Source: Symsagittifera roscoffensis (Eukaryota; Xenacoelomorpha; Acoela; Convolutidae). Taken from it: 64,000 nt of DNA. Under the pieces are notes generated by a model that was not told the origin of the DNA, ran no database searches, and saw only the letters and a list, made by a program, of their open reading frames with translations. Positions 40,162-52,475 of this stretch are shown one piece after another. The position numbers and the translations under genes were made by a program. Every line of letters starts with the position of its first letter. Position 1 is the first letter of the stretch. The stretch covers positions 75,820,349-75,884,348 of the forward strand of contig NC_087062.1 of assembly GCF_963678635.1 (NCBI RefSeq), in the 5' to 3' direction.

Positions 40162-43100
40162 ATGAAGCAACAGTATGACGCTGTGAAGAGCCAGTTGGGG
40201 AGTCTGGAAACAAAAATGGACACAATGAGAAGGGACCAGGCTGAGAGTTCATGTGCCATACAGGCAAAACTAGATGCCATCTTGAGAAACTGTACATCAC
40301 GAGACAGGCTGGTAACGGATCATACGCAAGGTAACAGAGTTGATTTTGTGGAACCAAAACGGAACAAATGGGATTCAACACCGTTACCACTACCCCGGGG
40401 TGCGGCGAGCACAGCACCGGGGGGGGGGGGGGGCAAGAAAATTATGAAAAGTGGAACCGCAAATACGACGAGTGGTCCAGGTGATTCCACGACCTACAAT
40501 AACGTGGGACCGGACGCCATGACATGGGCGAGCACCTGGGAGATGATGAACAGGACACTGGAGACCTTCGCCACGAGGAACACTGACTCGAGCGACAGAG
40601 GAGGTGGCAAATCCAGGAAAACTTTCAAGAAGCCGAAAGAACTCAAAGATGATTCAGACGGATGCATTGATACTTGGGTAGAAGTCATGAGATTACATTT
40701 GGAACAAGACAACTTGAACGACGAGAGACAAGCCTGCACAGCGATACTCAGCAACTTAGAAGGCACGGCGTTGAAATGCGTAGTTGCAAAAAAGGAAGAG
40801 GAGCGCGACACTGCGGACAAAATCTTCGATGTATTGTTGAATCGATTCGGGTCAGGCATGAAGGGTCACCAAGCGATGATGCGATTTGAAAAGAGAAGGC
40901 AAAGGAACGATGACTCAATTGATCGGTTCCTAGTTCACGAGAGCTTGAGACGATGGAGTTATCCTGAGGAGTCATCAAACAGAAGGAACTTTAGCATCGC
41001 CTCAAAGTTCATTGATGGGGTGAAAAGTGACGACTTGAGAACAATGTTAGCAACGTACTATACACTGTCGAAAGATAGCGCACCGACTCCAGAAGAGATG
41101 AGACAAAAGTCAAGAGAGTACATGCTAATGAAACCCAAGAAATACTCATATTCGGATAACAGGAACATGCAAGGGGAAGTCAACCACAAAGGTCGTCAAG
41201 GTATAAGCCTAGAGATGACATGGACAAACGTAGATCATGCGCAAACTGCGGGTCAGCTGATCATCACGTGGCGGACTGCACAATATACAAACAGGGCATG
41301 AAGAGTCTGGGATATGCACCCCAATGAGGAAGATATGAGCCAGATGGAAGAACACGAGTTCTATAGTGGCTTGATCATCAAGATAGGTGCGATATGTTTC
41401 TTCTGCAATCAAGAGGGGCACTTCAGGATGGACTGTCCTTTGTTTTGGGAGGCAGTCAAAAACCAGAGTCGCCCCAAGCATAAGTTGGCGTTAGCGGCGG
41501 TGCAGAACCTGAGAAACAGATAGAATGAGTTTGAAACAAAAAAAATTGGAAGCACCGAGTGCAACACTGCCAACGAAGACGGTGAAAGCTGTAAGGCAAG
41601 TCAACAGTGCAATAGAGGCCACGGCCAGGAAGGCCCTAGAGATAAATTATGAGAAAGTGGCGGCAGAGGCTATTAACAAAGTGAAACAGGACCTAGCAAC
41701 GAAGGAAATAGAGCAACGATTGAAACAGGATATCGAAAAGCAGAAGTTAAACGAGACGTTAGGTTGGTCAGTGCCAGAAGCCGTAGCAGGGTCGAAAAAG
41801 AGTGGAAATTGCAACACTCTGAAAATGGTGACGGGAAAGCTATTCGGTATAACAAAGATCGGAGCCAGGATAATGTCAAAAATCACTGTGGGCGGCCATG
41901 AAGTAACAAGGAACTTGAGCGAACCCAGCGACCACACAATAATGCACATTGATGTGTACGCAGATTACTTGAGTGCGATAAGCCCACAGACGACTTCTAG
42001 AGCCTTGAGGGCGCTACTCACAAGAGGTGGCAGCAAGTCAGTCCGTGTTGAGAACAGATATACCGAAGCTTATGGCCCGCATGAGGTGATGCTAAATATA
42101 GATGGGATAAACATCTATACGAAAACCTTGATAACATGTGATAAAGATCTAGCGGGGCAGATCTACGTGGGCAAAGAAGAACTAAAAGTGAGATCGATTG
42201 GACACTGCGCCATGCTGGAAGATGATGCAATGCACATCGGGACGGAGGCAGACCTATCAGCACATGTGCTTGACATAAGTGGCAAGAAGACTCAGTTACG
42301 TGGGTTGCTTGATACGGGAGCGGTCTTGAGTGTTATACCAATCGAAACTTGGGAACGAACGGGTTTCGACAAAGATGACTTGATAGACTCAAGAATACAG
42401 CTATCAGCTGCGAACAGAGGGGCGCTGCGGGTACTAGGCACAACACCAATAATAGCCCTCAATCTAGGGGAACGCAACCTGTGGATGAGCTTTCTTGTGG
42501 TCGAGAACCTAGAAGAGTCTGACCAGTTCATTTTAGGCAGAGACTTCATCAGGAACTTCGACGTAACGATTGATCTAAACATTGCCATGTTCAGGGTTCG
42601 AAACCCGGATAGGAACTACGTAATTAAACCGGTAAATCTGATAATGGCAAATGAAAATAAAGCGCCGGTGTTCTTGAATAGAAGGGTAAGGCTGAAGGCA
42701 AACAAAGCGGCAATTACAGGCTTACGGATGAAAAACTATATTGAATTAAGTGATAGCAAGCAAGTATGCATAGTCCCCAATCCAAACAGTCAGAGTGCTG
42801 CTTTTTTAGGAAGATCCTTCTCGATAACCAAGAGCGGTCTCTGCGTCAGTGTCTTATTGAATACTCTTGACATATTCATAACAATCCATCCAGAGGGGAA
42901 GGAAGTTGAGATATGCCTTACCCGTGAAAACTTGATATGAAATGACTGAAAATGTAAAAGAGAATGAAGAACTTGAATTTCCCAATCACAGGGACAAGAT
43001 TTGTATCTTGAGACGATTGAATAAAATAAAAGGTTCATCATGTCTTGTGAAGTGACTTAAGTCAGAGACAGATGATGGACTATCGAGTTGTTCAAATTTC

Positions 43101-46100
43101 CCAGAAAGACTAACACTAGAGGAAATGGAAATGGATAAACCAGTTTTACCTGAAATAGAGCATTTAAGGGGTAAGGTAACGGATGAACAGCTCGAGGCCA
43201 TCAAGGACGTACTAGAGCGGAACGAGGAAGTTTTTTCGAGACATAAGGCAGACATTGGATGTTAAAATTTTGTTGAACATGAAGTAGAGCTAGAGGAGTC
43301 TGCGGTACCGCACAGGGAGGGGGCGAGGCGCACGACCCCACACAAATCGGATGCGTGTAGGAAAGAGATAGAGACACTACTAGAGTATGATATGATAGAA
43401 CCATCCAAATCACCGTGGGCCTGTGGAGTAGTGATGGCCAAAAAGAAAGGCGACCAATTGAGGTTTTTTTGTGACTTTCGTTATCTCAACTCTGTCACGG
43501 TGAAGGATGCATATCTCATACCTAGGATTGATGAGAGCCTCTCGAAGTTTGGTGATGCAAAATTTTTTACGACTCTTGGTTTAGGTTCGGCTTTTGGCAG
43601 GTCCCGTTGAGGAAGCAGGGCAGGGACAAAACAGGGTTTGCCTGCGAGTTGGGGCTGTTTCAATGGAAACGGATGTCGTTTGGTCTTTGCAATGCCAAGG
43701 CTACATTTCATCGGTTGATGGCACATGCATTGATAGGTGTTACAAAGAAGTATGGCAATCTGGTAATGTGCTACGTGGATGACGTGGTAATAGCGACGCC
43801 TACACTGGAAGATCACATCGAGCGACTGGGCGAGGTATTTGCATGCATGAAGAGGTCGGGGCTAAAGTGCAAACCATCAAAGTGCGAGATACTCAAGGAT
43901 TCGATAAAATACTTGGGGAGGAGGGTGGACAGGCACGGCATCAGACCAGATCGAGATGCAGTAGAGGCAGTTCTAACTTGGAAATCGCCAAAAATGGAAC
44001 ACCATTTGTTGAGCTTCCTGGGTTTTGCGAACTATTACAGGGAATTCATCAAAGGCTACGCGGATAAGGTATACCCGATGCAACAATTAAAGAGACACAA
44101 AGACAAGAAGACACGTGGAACAACGCAGCTGAAGAATCATTCCAGAGGATAAAAAAATAGTTGTGCGAGGCACCGGTGTTAGGGATGCCAACGGAGAAAG
44201 GGATGTACGTGCTGGATACGGATGCGTCGGTAGTCGCGATTTCTGGCATTCTCCATCAAAAACAGGAATGGAATGAGAAGACAGTCTTGAAACCGATAGC
44301 GTACGGGAGTAAAGTCGTGAGTGATACGGAAATGAAGTACGGGGCTCCCGAAAGCAGAGATGTTCGGGGTGGTTACCTTTGTCGAGAAATATAGAGCATA
44401 CCTAGGCAGTGAGCCATTCAAGCTGCGAGTCGACAACAGGGCACTCAGCTGGCTGAAGACGTACTCAATGGACCAGAGCTACATTGGGAGGTGGATAGTT
44501 GGCCTGGACGGGTACAACATGATAATTGAGCACAGAACAAGAGACAAACATCAAAATGTCGATAGCTTGAGTAAGAAGACGGAGTTCTACGAGACAGGAA
44601 CAGAGGGAGGCGAAAAGGCCAGAAATAAAAGAGGGCTTGTCCTTCATGGATAAGGAAACGTATGATAGTCTTCCACTCACGAGATGGCTCGACAAGTCAG
44701 GCGAACCGATAGAAGATCACTCCGAATTACTAAAAGAGCCTCCAGAGAAAACAATCTTGAAGAAGACCCGAGGGATGCCGATAGGGATAATGCTCAAGTC
44801 AAAAACTGTGAGGGAGACGCTCAAGGCGAAAGGCTATGATCTCAACCAGGTAGAAACGTGAGAAGCACAGATAGACGAGGACTTGATGAGATTACTCGAG
44901 AAACTGGCAAATGATAAACCCGTGATCAAAGGAAAGGGTAAGGAGGAAACGGAAGTCACGATACCGGAAGGAGTGAGACAGTTGGCAGCGAAAACTCCTT
45001 AGAAGAGAGTAATCCTGATGGGAAAGAAGTCGTGCAGTCACTGGTTGACAAAATTCCTGATGACATACTCGAGCGGACTCGGGTTAGGAAAAAGAAAGTG
45101 GCGTTTAAGGAGGAAGCTGAACACTTTGGAATAGGTCAAGAGTCCGGGGAGTGGCCCACAGAGGAAGAAGATGCTGGAGAAGAAAAATTGTCCGGGGAGT
45201 GTGAAGAATGGGATGAAGATTCGGAGGGCAGCAGCGACGACCAAGATAGTCTGTGCATGATACTGGCGGAAGAGAAGATGAGACAGCGCAACAGGGAGCT
45301 GCAGATGGATCCCTCATCAGGAACATACAACATGGATAAGTAAGAAGTGCGCGGAGGTGAAGAACTTGAGAAAATTGCGGTATCGAGGAAACCGTTCAGG
45401 GAACTATCATGGAACTCGAATGTCAGAACAAATCTGGTGCCAGAAGACGATAGAAAGATCATGAAAAGGATAGTGTGCGTAAAACTGAAAGATGACATCC
45501 TCAACCCTTTGGAAATGAATGGTCAGATAATGGCACTTAAGGAACATGTCAAGTCGAGATATAAGCTGTCGGATCTAATGAGGGCCCAAAAGAATGACAA
45601 GATGACAATTAACCTCTCCAAATGGATCCGAACGGGGTCCAAAGAGAAGGGGGACCTGGAAGAAGACAGCTACAAGATCTTGAGCCAGTTCTACAAGGAA
45701 AGAAAACATTTACTCTATCAAACAGCTGACGGGGTGGTAGCGTGCAAGAGAAAGGATGAGGAGAAGATATTACACGAGCATAACCTCATCATATTGCCAC
45801 AGTGATATCAGACCGAAGTGTTATTCAGATCGCACGATCAAATGGGGCACCAGGCGATAGACAAGGTGCAACAGAGAATTCTTCACAGGTTTGTTTGGCC
45901 AGGATTAAGGAAAGCTTGCGAGAGATGGGTAAATACATTCCTGGCATGCCTGCAAGTGAAAGACCCAAGGAAGATGAAGTTCCCACTCAAGTCCGTTGAG
46001 AGCTGGGAATTCAACGAAGTCGTGCAAATAGACCACCAAAAGATCTGTATGACAGAGTCGGGATATAACCAGATACTAGTCATAATAGATCACTTCACAA

Positions 46101-48147
46101 AGCTGGCAGAAGCGGTGCCGTGTCAGACAGCCTCGGCAGAGGAGACTTGTGACCACCTGAGAACACATTGGATATCACGGTATGGCTGTTCCATGACATT
46201 TCAGTCGGACCTTCGGACCAACGGCAAGCCTTTGTGGGGGACCTGACGAAAGAATTGATGAAGAGGTCTCACATAGCTCAAACGCACTCAATGACCTACC
46301 CTCCCCAGACCAACGGGTTAGTAGAGAGGCAGAATAGAACGTTGGTGAACATGCTGAGGGTATACTGCTCAAGGTACATGACATATTGGGATAAATATCT
46401 GCCGCAGGTGGTAGGGGCGTACAACAGTACGCAACACTCAACAACAGGAATCAGTCCCTTCATGATGTTGACGGGCAAGGAAAGATTAATGCCTCTAACA
46501 TTCTTTTACCCGGAGTACGAAGGGAAAAGACGTCGCCTCAAGCCTTTGTGAAAGAAGCGGTCAAGAGACAGCAGGAACTGAACGAGCTCTGCAGGAGAAA
46601 CACAGCGCAAGCGCAAATGAGACAGCAGAAGAAATACGATGAGAAAATACTGCAAGCGAAACCATATGCAGTGGGCCAATACGTTTGGGTCATCCAAAAT
46701 GTTATACCTCCCAAAGGTACAAAGAAACTACTTAAGAAATGGAGAGGACTGTTCATGATAACGGAAGTGCACCAGCAAGGACGGTTTTACCGCTTGAGTA
46801 CGGGGCGTGCAGCGCATTATGAAAACTTGAAAACTCATGTCCCATCCCCAGAAGACTGGTGCGTACCACAGAATATGGAGGGACTCGAGTACCTATTGGT
46901 GGAACCAGCTTGCGAGGTGAACGAAAAGGGCACCAGAGAGAAAAATGATGGCAACGAGGACTTGAGTTTGGATGATAATGAAAAGATAGAAGCGGATTCT
47001 GAGGTAGAATCCTTTGTGGAAGAAGGTTGGAACGATCTGGAGCAGTACGTGGTGCCAAAGTGGACGGAACCAGACTTGCCGGTAACGGCAGGAACCAGGA
47101 GCGGTAATCATAAGCGGACAGGCATGAGGTACAATAGGTACGGGGATGACTTCTTGATTGACAAGATACGGCCTGATGAATTGGGCGGCGAGTTACTGAG
47201 TGTGGGCGAATTGGTGGCAGACGATGAATGGCAAATCATCAACGACAGCGAACACTGCCCGAAGGAAGACTACTCCACGCCAAAACAAGAAACAGATCTG
47301 GAGCAGAGCGAGATAAAGAGGAAGGAGAGCACAAACGTGAGAATACTAGAGTGGATGCGTGATGTCAAGAGCAAAGGAGATGAAGGGCAAAGCATCCAGC
47401 AGGTCGACATGTCAGCGAAACAACACGTGAAAAGGGAAGATCCCCTCTTCGGTTGGACGGCAACCGACAGGCCGCTCGAAATACCACCAGATAATTTAGA
47501 CCCAGCATCATCGATGGGGACGTCGATAAACATTGTTGTCCGGGGAGTTGGGATAGGACTTACCCACACCGAAAATTTGATGATAAAGAAACTCAGGGAG
47601 AGAGACCAACGGGCTAGAACTGGGCGAGGAAGAGGCCGAGCCTACCATAGGACGAAATTTCAAAACGAAACTTGAAATCCCCAATGAATACTCGGAGAAC
47701 ATCCTGATAACGGACAGCGACTTCATTCTGTCAGACAGGACTAGCGCGATCTGTATAACGGCGGACATGAGCCTCAAATCGAGACTGCAGGCCGACTTCA
47801 AGAGAGAATACCAGAACGTGGAGTTTCTATTCAGGTAGAGGCCGGGGCTGGGAGGAATGGCTGCGCTTCCCCCATCAGTGGCACAAGTCCCGGGCAAGTA
47901 CCTGTGCTTTCTAGTGACGAGGGTCAATGAAAGGAACACGATAGATCCTGAGCACGTGATGTTAGCACTAACAAGACTACGAGACTTCATGATTGAAAGA
48001 GGAATAACGGAGGTCTCATTGCCGGTGTATGATCCAAACAGGGGCAAGCTGAGCCCAAGGGAGTTATATGCCATCCTACACGTGGTCTTCGCAGAAACGG
48101 AGATAATGGTACACCTACACAAGAAAGACTACTTGAGCATCGCCTGA
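40162..48147 (+). pseudogene. gag-pol: Element B Gag-Pol, decayed
   Basis: Co-linear with A Gag-Pol over its whole length. Damage includes a 1-nt deletion near 41,172 just before the first zinc knuckle, a TAG at 41,521, a shift in an A run near 41,540, a shift near 42,890, stops in the protease-RT linker, Asp-to-Gly at the first RT catalytic residue (TTLGLGS near 43,575), shifts near 43,595 and 44,110, TAG at 44,158, an 8-bp duplication next to the second integrase Asp near 46,210, and a TAG at 47,836 inside the macro-like domain. The protease site here is the normal DTG (near 42,314). RT YVDD is intact. It ends at the same position as A (LSIA). Confidence 0.92.
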
Positions 48148-48641
48148 GCTACGGGAGGTCTTGAGTTGGGGGGTACAAGGGGATCTCGAGTATGGGTACA
48201 TGGGGACCTCGGAGCAGGTAGATCGATTTTAGCGTAATTGGCATGAAAATTATAATTTAAAGAGTGACAGTGGTAAAACATTAAATGAATCTTCATGCTC
48301 TTAAAAAACTTCCAATTGAATTATTTAATTAAAACAAATGGAGGGATAAGGTTTTAACTACAACAATGGGGGGGGGTTTAGGTTAGGAACAAAACACCTC
48401 AGTCTAAAAATTGGATTTTACTTTCAAATTGATTTGATTAAATCGAATTGACGACCCAAACAAACTCATTGGAAAGAGAATAGAAGGTCTTGAACAAAGT
48501 TCACGATCAGCAACGTTCGGAAGAGATAATTCTCAAGTACTCAAATTGGTACGGTAATTCTCAAGTTGGTACGGTAATTCTCAAGTTGGTACGGTAATTC
48601 TCAAGTTGGTTAGTGCGCGAGTCAATCTAGAAATTGTAAAA
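48148..48641 (+). repeat. Element B Gag-Pol to ORF2 spacer with 20-bp repeats
   Basis: Non-coding, AT-rich in the middle, with a run of ten G near 48,367. GGTAATTCTCAAGTTGGTAC repeats three to four times at about 48,535-48,612, ending 30 bp before the ORF2 start. The strong splice acceptor of A is not preserved here. Confidence 0.75.
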
Positions 48642-51600
48642 ATGGCAGATCGATTTTGGAATTCGATGCCTGCGGCGCTAAAGAGGCCTACGCTCGATGA
48701 GTTGTACAGACGTTTGAGGGACTTGGACTACACCCAAGTGGACGAGAGGATGGCAGTGACGTTGAACGCCATCCTGCAATTAGAGGAGCAAGATGAGTGC
48801 AGGGAGTCCGCGACCGAAGCTGTCTTGATGGTCGGCTACACCAGAGAAGGCATATCTAATCAGGAACAGACCAGGTGGCTATCCTGGAATGTGGATGGAG
48901 GGGTGAGAGGATTAGACTTGGCGAGGAATCCTGGCTTAAGCAACAACAATGAGTACGGCGTGGGAGAATTCCCATTGCCGACCAGACCTCAGCAACTTGA
49001 AGAGGGAATTTGAGAGGGCGCAGAGGGATAAGAACAAAGCGAATCTTGACCGGGATAGCGCGAAGCTCGAGAGAAATCAGGCGAACCTGGAGAGGGACCA
49101 GGCGATCCTTGAGAGGGACCAGGGCGTCGTGACCTTGATATGTTGAGAGCAGAACACCAGCAAGAACAGAGGGTGCGAGAGAACGCGGCGAATTGCGAGC
49201 AGTTGAAGTCGGAACTTGAAAGGATCCAGCGGCGACAACGAGAGCTCGACCAACAAAAGGAAAAGGAGACCAGGATGACGGAGCGAGCTGTTGCAAGCTC
49301 AAGGCCGGAGTCGCGTATGGAGGTGGATGAGGCTCCCAGGTCGAAGGGACGATTAAACTTAGACCGCGCGGCTCAAGAACACATAAACGAGGCGCTGGAA
49401 GTATGGATACCAACCGAATCAGCGTCCTCCCTGCGCGGTTCGGAGACGCAACCGATACGCCCATTGATAGACGTTGCACTGCCGGGATACACCCCGAGCT
49501 CAACCCCGAGCAGCAGTCAGGTGAGCGAGAGCTCGTCGCGTCTTAAGGAGTTACATGAGAGGCTACAGCTGATAAGTAGTGAAAGTCCAGCTAGAGCGGA
49601 GGTACCCCCGACTTGGAGAGAGCAACCGGTCAGGAGCGTGGTGATCGCAAGCTATAAGAAAAACACGGAGGGCAGATACCACAGGCACAACCGCATGGAT
49701 TGGAACGCGGCGCAGCGGGCGAGAAGGGATTGTTTTCATGACACGTCTTGGGCTGAATACTACACACAGCCGGGAATACCGGAGGGTGCAGTTCACCTGA
49801 TTGTAGGGGACAGCCTGGTACGGGTGCCGACCCGAATCCAGTCTCACTGGCAGACTGGAGTCTTGAGATTCTCTGGAGCCGCAACGCCGCAGATGTTGGC
49901 ATCACTCGAGATGGTAGGGATGGCAAAAATGTACACAGTGACTCTAATGATGGGGACTATTGATGTGTCCAGAGGGGAATTAAGGAAAGTCATGAGGCTA
50001 CATGATAAAAGGAGCTGCATCCTGGAGGAGTTGCGGATTCAGATGGATCCCGCCATACTCAAAGTTTGCACCATCACTTACAACATGAAGGCCGGCCAAC
50101 ACGCGATGGAAATGAACGAGAAAGTGCGGGGCCTGAACGAGATAATCAGGCAGATACATCAAAGGAGTGTCCTCCCCGTCAGATTGTTGGACGTAGCCGA
50201 CCAGATGGAGCGGTCTTTCCCAGAGGATGGGTCCTCAGATGGAATCCACTTCGACAGGCCTAGGGGCGTGGAGTGGTTGAACGACGTCTTCCAGAGGCAC
50301 ATAAATGAGTTGAAGGCATACCTGCTAGAGACGCCCCGATTCACATTCGGTCCACCCCCAAATCCCCCTTTCCTTGACACAAGACCCCTGTCCAGTCGTC
50401 TGGGAGCGAGAGTCGACTCAAGAGACAGCTCGAGAAGCAGCCGGACTAAATTACCGGGTTCCAAGCCAATGGAAGCTGAAGAAGCGGAGTCATCAACGCC
50501 CCAGAGTTCAGTGGTGTCCTCAGTGATAGTGGTAGAGGATAAGAGAGTGGAGAATACAGCGGAGGCAAGCCGGACGCGATATCTGGAGAAAGAAAAGGAG
50601 TTGGACCTGGAGGATCTGGAGTGCAAACAGGAGTTGGCAGAAGTCCTGGGGCTCAAGCATGTGTCACACGAGGATTTGAGTCGGCACCAGTGCGTAGACT
50701 GGCTAAAGGCCCGCGAAACGGATTTCTCAGGAGCAAGAATGATGGAGACGGCTGATCTGACTGGGATTCCCATGAGATCAGTCATGGGACCGATAAATTA
50801 CAGACCTCTAAATTTGCTGGGGAGTCCGGGACTCATAGCGGAGCCCCGTAAGCACAGAACAAGTATCGCCAGAATCAGATTGGCAACTCCTGCGCAGTTG
50901 AGGGTGGTAGACAAGCTACTGGATCCAAAAGAGATGGAACTGCCAGACGCCGCTAATGATGGTGCGAAATTGGAAGACGACCCAAGATAAGGAAAACCAT
51001 GTGGCAATGTCCAATTGGCCAAAGCACTGGCAGTATATGATAGAGCGGATCCAGCAGTCGCGAGAGTGATCATCGTGACGGTGTCGGACTTCGAAGGAAC
51101 GTCTCACAAGTTGTTCTGGCCAGAAACTCTGGTATACTCGCTGCCAGGTGCAGAATTGAACCAGATGTTGACCTTGGTGGTGGCGATAAAGTGAGAGATG
51201 CCCTGCGAACCCGAGCTGCTGCTGCTCGCGGGAATGAACAATCACCTGCATGCGGCTGGGCTTCAAGAGCAGCTGAAAGGGGATAAAACTAAGCCAAAAA
51301 AAATATGGCAGGCTATCCAGACGTTGTTTGCCGCGTTGAACGAGGTACAGGAAAACGTCAGTTCGCGATTTGGACCCAAGACGAAAGTGGTATTCACGAC
51401 GTCCCCCGGATAAGAGAGCATGCCCCCTGCTCTGCAGTTTGTGTATGCCATTTTGATTCTAATAGCCGAAGGGAACGCATGGCGGATCCTGATGGCATCT
51501 CCCAATCGAGAGCTGGAACCCACCAACTTGAGACTTCGGAAGTCAGAACCATGCTTTGAAGGGATTTTATGAATTGGCAGACATACTCATTGTACTGAAT

Positions 51601-52475
51601 GAGGTCCTCTTACTTGAGATCTCGAATCTCGCCTAGCAGCTGAAGTTCAGTCCGACAATAGGGGATGACCACCCAATAATAAATCACCTGACAGCCTGCT
51701 TATGGTTCCGAGGCATGGACGTGACCATCACGAGCTCCACGAGCAAATCGAGGGGACTAAGCAACGAAAAGAAGAATGTGGCTGCGACTGAAAAGCAACT
51801 GGAGTCGATGGTGTATCGACTAACACAAGAGAGAGGCAGGTGGCCGTTTCTAACACCCAGACTAGAGAATGCTACTGGCAAGACAAGGGAGAGTGCCCCA
51901 CCTCTCGTGAAGCAGATCTGGGAGTTTCCTGAGGAACAAATGGAGGTAGCCAGGAGTAGGGAGATGACGGTGGCTAGGTTCGTCACGGCAGCGAACGAAG
52001 TCGCCATTCGAGGATTCTGGAGGGAACATGCAAAAGGTGAGCTGAGGACGAGGAAAGATAATGAGATCCTGAACTTCTTGAGTCCTTGTTGGGAGAAGAA
52101 AAACATGGGTGGAGTGTTTTGTGCGAAAGAGACCATTTTCGGGGCCTTTGTACAAGAACTGTTGAGCATGCCAATAAGCCTCTTGCTAGCCCTACACTTA
52201 GTTTACCCGAGGTACCTGTTTAACGTGGGTCCAGCATACATGTTCATTTGGGGTGTAGAGACACTTCGGATTGATGGGTACCTAGCACTGGTGCTCCTGA
52301 CACATGGCGAATTGGTGTCATTTCATCGGTTGATGAAATATGGGGAACCCCTGTCGATGGGAAAGGCCCGCTCGAGTGTAGACACTTACTCGTACAAGTG
52401 TGCGGCGGAACTGAACACGTTACTGGTGGAGTATCTTCTGATGCAAAACCGACACATGACCGGTGAAGAGAAGAA
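48642..52475 (+). pseudogene. Element B ORF2 (SGNH hydrolase-like), decayed
   Basis: Starts MADRFWNSMPAALK like A. A deletion near 48,985 removes about 35 codons and shifts the frame before the coiled coil. The frame 49,140-50,990 covers the rest of the coiled coil and the SGNH region: GDSLV and DGIH are intact but GTND reads GTID (ATT at 49,959-49,961). TAA at 50,988, TGA near 51,191 and TAA near 51,410 follow, then a deletion near 51,550. In the second SGNH-like region the AGMNDH of A reads AGMNNH. From about 51,715 the frame is open and passes without a stop into the ORF3 part. Confidence 0.88.
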
